Shown: positions 25,749 to 34,900 of the stretch, one piece after another
How positions within the stretch are numbered: the first letter of the stretch is position 1
Layout: every line of letters starts with the position of its first letter
NCBI GenBank assembly: GCA_022749755.1
Contig: CM040443.1
Coordinates: 3,511,191-3,575,190, forward strand
Source of the DNA: Azadirachta indica
Lineage: Eukaryota > Streptophyta > Magnoliopsida > Sapindales > Meliaceae
Length of the DNA stretch: 64,000 nt
Reading direction: 5' to 3'
The notes under the pieces: generated by a model
What the model was told of the DNA's origin: nothing
What the model saw: only the letters and a program-made list of their open reading frames with translations
Database searches by the model: none
Translations under genes and position numbers: made by a program

Positions 25749-26090
25749 TCAAGCTAGTATTGGTTTCCTTAAGATCACTATACTTCTATGAATCGGGTCT
25801 TGCAATTTTGTTCTTCTATGTTCGGAGCTTCTTCTTGTCTCTTGAGCTCTGGCCCTATATTGGTCGAGGTAATTATTCTGTATCAAGATTTCTACTCGCT
25901 TCCTTAGGTTCAAACACTGGTCAGTCGTATATCTATAGTTTTGATAGAATGCACATCTTCTCTCTTTATTGCAAATATTTAATGCATACCTCAGGGGACA
26001 TTGTTCATGCAATAGACACAGATATTTGATTTCCTTGTAAATTACTAACAAAGGTGCATTCAATTCAGTAAATTTCCTTCTATCTTGCAC
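25749..26090 (-). pseudogene. Ty3/gypsy gag C-terminal region relic
   Basis: CAFYQNYRYTTDQCLNLRKRVEILIQ corresponds to the Cys/His 'CxFHxxxGHxTExCxxLKxxIExLI' segment typical of gypsy gag. His positions are partly replaced by Tyr, as expected of decay. It is followed by a basic, Arg-rich tail. Confidence 0.6.
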
Positions 26091-26478
26091 CAGATTAACT
26101 CTTTTAACTCATTCTCTAGGTAGAGGGGGTAATTTCCATGGTTATTTTACTCTTCCCTTGTATCTTGGGGATCAAAATCTGTCGCTTGGTCTTTGTTAAG
26201 ATCTGTCATTATATTGCAAACGTCGAAATTAAAATTTTCGTCCCTCTTCTGAATAGGTCTAGAATCAGGTCTTTGGGTTTCTCTATTGTTTCTTCTATCA
26301 TCGAGCCTTGATCCTCACCTTTGGTCTCCAAATCTTTCTAATCTTTTCTCCTTCTTCTTCAGCACTATCCAATCTCTAATCCTAATTTCTTTTAAGATCT
26401 CCTTTCAAGCCTGCTCATACGCCATTATAGTCCACTTATGGATGACGAACAATCCTTCATCTATTTGTAGTTCTTTTT

Positions 26479-27030
26479 TCAATTCTTCAATACGAAAGAA
26501 TGCAAAAAAGCCCTGGTTTCGATGACCTTCTTATAGTACCTATTTATGAAGCTTTTTAAAGTTTTATCTCTTTTTTGCTTTAACAACAGCAATGAATTGG
26601 GGTTCTTTGTTGTAGCCACTACTCCTCTGAACTCATTAACAAACTGTTCGTAAAACTGATCAAAACTCCTTATGCTTCTTGGACTCAAATTTTTATACGA
26701 TCGTCTTGCTTGCTCTTCCAAAATTAAGGAGAACGGATGGCATATTTATAACTCTGTTAAACTTTGAATCATCACTATCTCTCTGAAGAGGTCGATATAC
26801 AGCGTCAGGTTTATTTTTCCCATATACGGTGGGATTTGAGACATTTTAAACTTTCGCGATATGACCAAATCCTATATTTCTTTTAAAAATGGTGACGTCA
26901 GTAAAAGCACCAATCCTTTGGGTAGATTTCCATCTTGTTGTCAATCTTTTTCTTTCTAGGCCTGTAACTCTTCAATGAGGTTTTGAATCCTCTCTTCCAT
27001 CTCCTTTCTGCTTATCACCTAATCAGTGGT
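26479..27030 (-). pseudogene. Ty3/gypsy gag relic
   Basis: Two pieces: about 27,030-26,740 reads SRKFKMSQIPPYMGKI in a broken frame, the gag N-terminal signature, and 26,721-26,479 reads EEQARRSYKNLSPRSIRSF then FVNEFRG and KQKRDKTLKSFINRY, the retrotransposon gag domain. Stops separate the pieces. Confidence 0.75.
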
Positions 27031-28131
27031 GGATTGGGCCTGATTTAAGATTTTCTCTACAATGGTCTTTTCTCTGTCTCTTATGCTTCTGATTCAAGTA
27101 GGTTCTCATATCAACTGAACTCATGTTGTGCTAAGATATTCTTTTGTCCTTATTAAGTTCGCGCTGATCGACAGTTGGTCCTTGCTTAGGTCTCTTTTGG
27201 TCCAAAAAGAGCACTCTTTCATTATGGCCTCCATGCGCTCCCCATCTCAAGTCCTTTCCTTCGAGGCCGGCTGCGAGTTTCTCTTTTTTACAATTATTCT
27301 ACTCTTGTAGTCTGCCCTTTGGTCTTTCAATCGAGGGTAATTCCTTATGTTGAACCCTGGGCGAGGTAACACTTTATTCGTTCTTTGAAGTCCATAACTT
27401 CTCCAGAACCCGTCTACCAATTAGGCCTTCTTAAATCATCCTTTTCAAATTTTTTATTTCTTTTTCCATTATCCCCGTTTTATTCTCCAAAACTTTCTCG
27501 CAACTTTTGTGCAAGTCAGATTATGCTTGGATCCTTATCACGTATCACTGTTCACTTCTGAGATTGTTGCAATGAGGCTAGAGGGTTGTTAGAGTCTGAC
27601 GAGTATTCTTTATGAATCCTTTCGATCAAAGGTCTTTTGACGATCGATTGTTACCTGATCATTGCCATAACTTTTTGAATGTTTTTCATAGACGACGTCA
27701 ATTGTTGATACTGAAATTCATGGCTTCGATATCACATAGTAAACTTTCTCTTTGCATTTTGCTCAAAAGAAAATTTTATTGCTGGATTAGTAAATAATAT
27801 GAATCCATCTACATGGGTAGGGCATGATATATATACTGCCAATTTTCTTGTCCTAATAGTACTTGGAATGGACTCTATTTAAATACGTTTCAAATTAGAA
27901 TTATCAATTCAAATCGATTTCCATTCTCATAAGGATCCTAATGCACAACAATTTTCTTGAACTTGCGACGTTAGCTGAATCCTCCTAAGCAGACATGATC
28001 TGACCAAAGCTTGTTGTCGCCTAATCTGAATAGGTCTAATCCTAATTAAACAGATATTTGAGTCTGCGAGTATATAACTTATTAACTCCTTTAAGCTTCA
28101 AGCCATTCTCCTAAACAACCATAAAAAAATT
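27031..28131. other. unassigned DNA beyond the gypsy relic
   Basis: Less AT-rich than its surroundings up to about 27,780, so this is probably the 5' untranslated or LTR-side part of the gypsy element, but no LTR boundary, primer-binding site or gene could be recognised. Small plus-strand frames here (27128-27310, 27612-27797) are antisense accidents. Confidence 0.4.
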
Positions 28132-28268
28132 TTAGTTTTTAAAAAGTCGTGAACCACTCAGTGGTTTGTAGTTGTCACTCTCCCTCCTAAGCCATAAGAG
28201 ATAAGGTTCAAGACTTCTTTGTGTGGTTGTCACCCTTGCGCTTTGAAAATGAGGGATAGGGTTGAGTG
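28132..28268 (+). repeat. direct repeat, copy 1 (partner 32,205-32,347)
   Basis: Shared strings in the same order: 'gaaccactcagt', 'ggtt(t/c)caag(a/g)cttct', 'tgtg(t)ggttgtcaccctt', 'agaaaat...ggga', 'gccttcttgt'. Copy 1 leads into the AKR-4 promoter and exon 1; copy 2 leads abruptly into the distal half of AKR exon 1. The pair brackets the 4 kb that separates the AKR-4 fragments. Confidence 0.65.
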
Positions 28269-28530
28269 CCTTCTTGTAACTAATGACTGTAAATATTTGT
28301 ATAATTGAGATCATGACTAATGCCCTACATGTACCGGCATAGAAAATTTGGACTACTCAACTAGAAGGTTGTTTTTATTAAGATTCGACGTAACATCAAC
28401 AATAAAAATATATATATATATATTAATTTATGTCGAAAGCACTTTGTCAATGTTGATAAGTTCTACATCTAAAATTGAAGATATATACCCAGTGAATATT
28501 GCATTAATGCATCTTGGATGTTTGCAGAAA

Positions 28531-28684
28531 ATGCTAAGCACTATTTCGTGGGCATCCTTGGGCTCAACAGGCAAAACCATCCCCATATATGGCTTTGGCA
28601 CAGCGAAGTATCCGTTCTCGTCGAATAATAAAGCTGTAAAAGAACCTGTTCTTCATGCAATTGAACTCGGCTGCAGACACTTTG
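28531..28684 (+). pseudogene. AKR-4 fragment a: 5' half of exon 1
   Basis: Starts with ATG and reads MLSTISWASLGSTGKTIP, then GFGTAKYPFSSNN and HAIELGCRHF, homologous to residues 1-51 of the AKR family. Homology stops just before the catalytic Asp and Tyr, where AT-rich unrelated DNA begins ('gctataattaattcc'). The upstream leader 'ttggatgtttgcagaaa' resembles that of AKR-2. The remainder of the gene resumes, from around residue 80, at 32,347. Confidence 0.85.
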
Positions 28685-28984
28685 CTATAATTAATTCCAA
28701 TTTTATTTAAATTCTAAATATCTTTTCTCTCATCAGTTGTAATCTTATTTAAATTCTAAATCTCGTCTCTAATTAATTCTAATTTATTTAAATTCAAACA
28801 TATAGAAATATAAAAAAAATTTATAAAATTTATTGAAAAATTGCAATAAAAAATAATATTCACAAAAATTAAGATTAAAATAAGTTATAAAATTAATGGT
28901 AAAAATAAAAAATGAACCTAAATTGCATGATATATGTAAATATAGTGCAGTACTTGTTAATTAATATTGAATTAGTAAATAACC

Positions 28985-30000
28985 ATATTTCATTGCTAAA
29001 AAGAATTAATACTTTTAAATGTGACCTAAAATTTATGACTTTCAATATAAGTTATTATATTACATTGAAAAACTTATAAATAAAACCTCATGTTTAAAAT
29101 TTAATTAATATTATAGTTGCAAATGAGACAAAAGAATACAAATGTAACATTAAAAATTATAAATCAACATTAGACTTGTAATGTAATGTTGACAATCAAA
29201 TACAATAACATTGAAAATTTTGTATATAAAACATAAATCTTGTGAAAATAAAAATTTAAAATTTAAAATAGTTAATGAACATCAAAGAGAAAAAATGAAA
29301 ACTAATTTCATAAACTTAGCATCAAACACATAAATAGAATGAGATAAATATAAATTAACAATATATACTTTATACAATATTATAGTTGTATATAAAACAA
29401 AAAAATTATAAATGTAACATTAAAGTTGAAAATCAACATTACACTTGTATTCTTGATGTAAAAAAGTTAAATTATGATATAAAACTTATATGTAAAATAT
29501 AATACTTGTAAATGTTTAAATTAAAAAAAAAGAACATAAAAAAGTAAAAATGAACATTTGTATAAATTCAATACAAAAAATATAAATATATTGAGATAAA
29601 CGTAAATTAATATTAAATTGTTAAATGACAACAATATATTTATGAACAAAATAAAAAAAAATAATTATCATATAAAAGTTAAAAATCGACATAACACTTG
29701 TATTGTTTACATAAAAAATTAAATTATAATATATAAGTTGCATATAAAATACAATATTTGTAAAAATTAACATAAAAGATAAAAAAATCAATGTCGAAAA
29801 ATAAATGTAATTGTGATGAAACAAATAAAAATTAACATCAAATTAATAAATAACATTATTATAATTTCATATGGAACAAAAACAATATAAATATAATATA
29901 AGGATTGTACATCAATATTCTACTTGTAATTAACATAAAAATTTAATTACATTGAAAAAGTTACATAAAAACATAATACTTATAAAATTATAAAAATTTC
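28985..30000. repeat. degenerate AT-rich tandem repeat, about 250-bp period
   Basis: The phrase '(a)atc(a/g)acat(t)a-acttgta' recurs at 29,161, 29,431, 29,681 and 29,911 (spacing about 270, 252 and 230), each followed by a 'aaa(t)ttaa(a)tta...tata...aaa(c/t)ataatacttgtaaa' segment. Another, weaker unit precedes at about 29,030. This is a short satellite-like array or the internal repeat of an unknown element inserted into AKR-4. Confidence 0.55.
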
Positions 30001-31187
30001 AAATTATTGATATATATATTAAATATGTATATTATAAGTATATGTAATACATAAATGTATGCTTTTTCTAAAGATATGGCTATGTTTTACCATAGGAAAA
30101 AAAGATGATTATTGATATTTTTAAATATTTTTAATTATCTTAATTATTTGATTTTACATATACACTAATCAAATTTTTTCTCTTTCTTTTCTTTTTTTTC
30201 TTGGTTGTATGATATTAGATGAAGTGTCATTTAACAAACGTTAAATGTCAGTGATTTAATAATAGCATTCTTGTTATAATTAATTGAATTTGCATTACAT
30301 GTAATTAGAATTTCTTCAATTTTGTATTCATCACAATTAACATCAATTTTATATTAATTTACTTTTTATTTTTCTTAATTATCCTTTTCAAAATCCCTTT
30401 TTCATATTTCTAGAATTACCTATATGTTTTTTTACCTATATTTCTACAATTTGCCGACTTTAAAATATATATTGTCGTTTCTTTTTTATTAATGTATATT
30501 ATTTATAGGGTTACTTTGTTATATAATTAATTCTTAACTATTATAATAACGTTTACATCTTTAAATTAATATGTATTTTCTATCAATTCATCTAAACACA
30601 ATAATCATAAATAATAGATGAGATGCGTCTTACTTTGTAATATTAATTTTTAATCCGTAAATTTACTTTTTTAACAATAATTTATGAGAAAAATAAAGAA
30701 AAAATATACATTTTGCTTATATGTAAATTAATATTTTTTAAATAAATTATTCTTAATATGTATAACACATTGTTCAACATTAAATTCTAATTATAATATA
30801 TGAATTGGTATTTCAAATTCTGTTTTTACAAAGTATAACAACATAACTTTATTAAATTAAAAAATAAAAAATAAATTAAGAAAAATAACTTTTAACCTGA
30901 CTAGCTAGCAGGCGAAAAGAATGGTGCAGATCCTTCTTTCAAATTTAAATGTAAACACATGGTTATTGATATTGAAATACTTTATTATGAGTAGAATAGA
31001 ATTTTTCTGTTATAAATGAATTTACATTTCTATAACTCGGGCGGTCCCCCTTTGCAAAGAACTAATAGCTACCCTTTGTGCAGTTTCTCCAGGCTATAAG
31101 TGTAGCTCACAAGATATGCTAATCCTTTCTCGTCTAGGTGTTAATCCACAATATGTTAAAGCTCCTAGGGCGCTTAATGTACCATGG
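30001..31187. other. AT-rich DNA, no gene seen
   Basis: Very AT-rich with all frames closed. Probably a continuation of the element that separates the AKR-4 halves. No boundary with a target-site duplication could be found. Confidence 0.4.
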
Positions 31188-31680
31188 CGTTGTCCTTTGA
31201 TTCATTGAGTGAAAGTTAACACAAATGGATTGTCAAAAGGGTGAAGTCAACCATGGTCCTTTAGCCTGTGGAGGTGTGATTCGAAACCATATAGGATCCT
31301 TTCTGGGTGCTTTTGCTTGGTATCTAGGTTATAATACTTCTATGCTGAAATGATGGCAATAATCCTTGCAATTGAACAGGCTTGGTCCCGTGGCTGGCAT
31401 TATTTGTGGATTGAGAGTGACTTTATTTCGTTTGTTCATTGTGTGATGCACTACAATATTTCTCCTCCTTGGCAACTCTATACTCGCTCGATTAACGCTA
31501 CACATCGTCTTCATATGATGCACTTCCGAGTCTCGCATATCTTCGGGAAGGAAACACAATGGACGACTCTCTTGCTAATTTGGGTTTAGCTTGTAATGAT
31601 TTTACTTGGTGGTCTCTACCCCCTTCTATTATTCACAGGGATCTCATGCTTAATTCGTGGGGCTTACTTAATTTCCGTTT
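31188..31680 (+). pseudogene. plant RNase H-like (RVT_3) relic 1
   Basis: Across three frames one reads VKVNTNGLSKG, then ACGGVIRNHIGSFLGAF, AEMMAIILAIEQA, LWIESDF, HFRVSHIF and DSLANLGL followed by DFTWW. This is the order of the RNase H-fold domain seen in plant non-LTR retrotransposons and in related stand-alone proteins. The catalytic Asp of the first strand has become Asn (VNTN); the Glu of AEM and the Asp of ESD are kept. Frameshifts near 31,345 and 31,560 and stops near 31,210 make it non-coding. There is no adjacent reverse transcriptase. Confidence 0.75.
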
Positions 31681-32204
31681 TATTTGATTTCTTCGTGTCT
31701 GCAACTTTTTCTGGTCCGCTTTGCTCGCTTCTGGCCTGCGGCTTGAACCTGCCGTCTACGGCTAGTTGCTCGTTTGTTGCTACTGCTTGTTTACTGAAAA
31801 TGCAGGAATCTGTTACCTGCTTTCTACTGGTTGCTATGCCTTTTAGCAAAGTCTTTTGGATGTTTGCTGCTACTGGTTTTGCTGCTGGGAACTGCTTCAT
31901 CCTTTCCTGCTGCTTGTTGTTTTATGTTGCTGCTATTGATGTGTTTTCCATTTCAAATGCCATTATTTGCAACTGGGAACTATTGGTTGCTGCTGCTGGG
32001 AGTCTTTTGTTGCTGCCGCTAGTCATTTCTGCATTCCTGTCTGCTTATTGTTTTTCATTGTGATTGTTGCTTCATCCAACTGCTTATTTAATAATATTTT
32101 GTTGCACTCTGCCTCCGGGCTTCTCTTATTTCTGCCTTCTTCCTCATTATTTAATAATATAGCTTCTTGTTAACTTCAAAAAACTAAGAACACCGTAAAA
32201 ACTC
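31681..32204. other. unassigned, less AT-rich stretch
   Basis: Trails the RNase H relic. The plus-strand frame 31596-32063 is open for 155 codons and reads as a hydrophobic Leu/Cys/Ala-rich string without a repeating membrane pattern or motif; it is probably 3' untranslated DNA of the element rather than a gene. It contains 'ttatttaataatat' twice (32,084 and 32,147). Confidence 0.35.
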
Positions 32205-32347
32205 TTGGTTTAGAAATTCCTGAACCACTCAGTACCGTATGGTGGTTAACCCCTCTCACGAACTATAGGAACAGGTTTCAAGGCTTCTCTGTGTTGTTGT
32301 CACCCTTGGCCTTAGAAAATATGGGACATGGTTTTGGGCCTTCTTGT
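32205..32347 (+). repeat. direct repeat, copy 2 (partner 28,132-28,268)
   Basis: See copy 1. It joins directly to AKR coding sequence at 'cttgtgatctttatatcac', where the family has 'gatgagctttttatcac', so the repeat/AKR junction is a deletion or recombination point inside exon 1. Confidence 0.65.
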
Positions 32348-32687
32348 GATCTTTATATCACTTCAAAGCTCTAGACTCACCATGCCCACCGTGAACTCGT
32401 CCTCCCTGCACTGCAAAATTCTCTCGAGTAATTACCAAACAATTGTCTTATGCGATGTTTTAAACTTAATTCTTTATGGGGTTTTTGATGATTTGGACTT
32501 TTATATGTAGGAATCTGGGAATAGAGTATCTAGATCTCTATCTGATTCATTTTCCAGCACGCTTGAAGCCGGGGACAGGGTTTCCACGTAAGAAAGATGA
32601 TATTCTTCAATTGGATTATGAGGCTATTTGGGAGGCGATGGAGGAGTGTCAAAAGCTTGGTCTCACAAAATCCATAGGAGTAAGCAA
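32347..32687 (+). pseudogene. AKR-4 fragment b: end of exon 1 and most of exon 2
   Basis: Exon 1 resumes at the strand carrying the catalytic Lys (ITSK), with Trp to TAG at the next position (32,372-32,374). The GT donor after 'ctctcga' and the 84-bp intron with 'tatatgtag' acceptor are kept. Exon 2 (from 32,512) reads [15 protein letters not shown], including the catalytic His, and then [15 protein letters not shown]. It stops at 32,687, two codons before the conserved NFS, at the join to copia DNA. Exons 3 and 4 are missing. Confidence 0.88.
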
Positions 32688-32689
32688 AA

Positions 32690-33260
32690 ATAATATTGAG
32701 AAACTTGCATCGTACACTTGATTATGGCATCTTGTGCAAGGCAGTTGAAAACTCAAGTTTAGTTGGATATTTTAATAATGATAGGGTCGGTTGTCAAGAT
32801 GACATGAAGAGCACTCCACGTTATATTTGTTCTCTTGGCTCAAGAATATGTTCATGGTTTCGAAAAAGCATAAAATTGAGGCACAATCAATTGCTAAAGT
32901 AGAATATGTTGTTGAAGGCTACATCTCAATGTATATTTTTTCGAAGAATTCTTGAAGATCTTGGATAAAAGCAATTGAGAAAGGAAATTTATTATTTTGT
33001 GACAACAAATTAGCCATTGTCATTGCCAAAAATCCAGTCAGCCATGATCGCACAAAACATATTGTAGTCAAATATCTTTTTATCAGTGAAGCAAGTGAGA
33101 AGGGATTAAATTCAGCTTGAATATTGAAGGACTGAGCAACAGCTTGCTGACATCCTTACTAAAACCCTTTCAAGAGAGATTCTTTTCTCTCAAATAACTC
33201 ATTGGAGTTGTGAAGAAAATGCATCAAGGGGTAGTGTTAAAATTAATGCATTTTTAAAAT
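32690..33260 (+). mobile_element. Ty1/copia retrotransposon 3' fragment (RNase H, PPT, LTR start)
   Basis: The first frame reads LVGYFNND then GCQDDMKSTPRYICSLGS, the copia RNase H signature. After stops it continues with FCDNKLAIVIAKNPVSHDRT and KHIVVKY, the domain end. A polypurine-like 'atcaaggggtag' at about 33,222 is followed by TGTTAAAAT, a likely LTR start at 33,235. The frame has several stops, and the 5' part of the element is absent, as the RNase H begins directly at the break of AKR-4 exon 2. Confidence 0.8.
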
Positions 33261-33869
33261 TTGTAATCTGTTAAACTTTTCTATATGTCTTATCTCTAGG
33301 AGGTATGTTTCAAGTTCTGTAGGAGTAATTTTCTTGATGACAAGTTGGCTAATTTATATATATTGCATTGTAAGTGAAAATATGCTAAGAGTAAAACAAG
33401 AAATATGTATAATATTGAGCTCTACAGTAGCAACTCAATCAAAACGTTGTTTTTATTTTTACTATCCATTCAAATATCCAACAAAGGGCACCACCGGTGA
33501 ACTTAGCGATGCAGAGGTGAGTAATCTTGGCCATAAATTTCTTTAAATTGTTCAAAAGATCGATCTTCATTTTTTGTTCAGCTTATGCACCTTGATCTGA
33601 GCCATTGCTTAGTCGGGCTGTCTTTGCTTCTGAAATGATGGCTCTCAATGTGCAAATGCCTGAATATAAAAACCTTGTGAATTCAATATCCTTTCAAGCT
33701 AGTTTTACTAAGTTATCTTGTATCCCAATAGTTCTCTAACGGTTTAGGAGAGGTATATGTATTTTTTTTTAAACTTTTTATCTATGTGTAAATTTTTCAA
33801 AACTCAAAAGAGTTGTGTTAGTTCCTCATACATACATTATACATATGTTTGTATACATGAGCGAAGCTT
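33261..33869. other. probable copia LTR remainder and flank
   Basis: No gene. If the LTR starts at 33,235, part of this stretch is LTR, but I see no second LTR to fix its end. Confidence 0.35.
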
Positions 33870-33912
33870 ACATATACATACATACATACATACATATATA
33901 TATGTATGCATG

Positions 33913-33944
<32 letters not shown>

Positions 33945-33951
33945 CATGTAT
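33870..33951. repeat. palindromic compound microsatellite
   Basis: (TACA)n, then (TA)n, then (TATG/TATGCATG)n. Because TACA on one side and its complement TGTA on the other flank a TA core, the whole 80 bp can fold into a hairpin. Open frames here are repeat artefacts. Confidence 0.85.
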
Positions 33952-34479
33952 ATGGGGCAAAGCTCTTCAATGCCCGAGGGGCACCTCTACAAAATTTTTT
34001 AATAAAATATTATTTTTTTTACTTAGTTATAGAATGTGAAATATCCATTTTGCCTCCAACCATCGTATCTCTCCACACCCTAACTTCTTTTAAAGGTTTA
34101 GCATTTTTAGATTAAAATTAATGTCTTCCTATTTTTTATATTTTTAAATTATATAATGATAAATAGTTAAACATATATTTTTTTTTAGAAGTTTCAAAAT
34201 AGTGATTCCACCTATTTATTAATACTTCACTTGTGAAGTAATTTTTCTTTAAGAAATGGCTTATTTAATTTTTGTCTTACATATAATTGAAAATCATTTC
34301 TTTATAGGAAAACTATCTAATTTTGGAAACCTTTTCCTTGTAGAAAAACTATGTACTAGACCTCTACAAAATAATCAAAAATGCTTTGGGTTCTTAATTT
34401 TTGTTTATATATTTTTTCTCTTCTTCAATTAAAGAAAAGGTTAAAAAGGTTCTCAAAAAGAAAAAAGTAGTGTAATGCT

Positions 34480-34900
34480 TAAGCGCAACCCAAGAGAGGG
34501 GTGAATTGGATTTCTAAAATTATTACAAGAAATTTAAATTTGCAATACAAACACAATATCACTAATAAGCAAAAACAAAAGATAAAGAGAGTAAGAAGGC
34601 AAATACACCAAATTTATAGTGGTTCAACACACTTTACTTGTATCTACTCTTTCGAGCACCTCTTGAAGACTTCACTATGAACAAACCTTGAAAAACCAAG
34701 ACTTCAAACACACCAAAGGAGATTTTTGGCTCTTCTTCAAACCTTAAAAGTGATTTCACTCTCCAACCACTCAAGCTTACTTAATGCCAAGTGAAAGACC
34801 TACTTCTTTCTCTCAATTTCAAGTGATACAAGAGTAGCGCAAGATTTTATACCTTTAAATGATTGCAAATAAGAAAGCAAATGTGTTGAATGTTAGATTT
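34480..34900. repeat. possible LTR-type repeat
   Basis: 'caacccaagagaggggtgaa' followed by 'ttggatttctaaa', and later 'tttatagtggttcaacacac' with 'ctacctct'-like text ('tatctactctttcgagcacc'), is a wording I associate with a common plant LTR family. No second LTR, primer-binding site or coding domain is visible here. Confidence 0.3.

Larger units (their letters stand above)
23560..27030 (-). mobile_element. decayed Ty3/gypsy retrotransposon (Tat/Ogre-like)
   Basis: On the minus strand the order is gag (27,030-26,479), gag zinc-knuckle region (26,090-25,749), protease (25,606-25,361), reverse transcriptase (24,787-24,180) and RNase H (24,180-23,600). That is the gag-PR-RT-RH order of Ty3/gypsy elements, and the wording of the RT and the link to ADFIA-like RNase H resembles the plant Tat/Ogre lineage. 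Stops and frameshifts run throughout, no integrase or LTR pair was identified, and the element ends about 280 bp upstream of AKR-3. It lies between the two arms of the inverted duplication. Confidence 0.8.

Noticed and set aside
28985..30000. CRISPR-like array reading of the tandem repeat
   Set aside because: Units are about 250 bp, degenerate and contiguous, without short conserved repeats and unique spacers; the host is a plant nuclear genome.
31596..32063. 155-codon hydrophobic open frame on the plus strand
   Set aside because: It overlaps the end of an RNase H relic, has no regular membrane-segment pattern or known motif, and another long frame overlaps it on the opposite strand, so it is more likely a composition effect.
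33757..34115. Overlapping open frames rich in Tyr, Ile, Met, Cys and Val
   Set aside because: They translate the TACA/TATG microsatellite in three frames.
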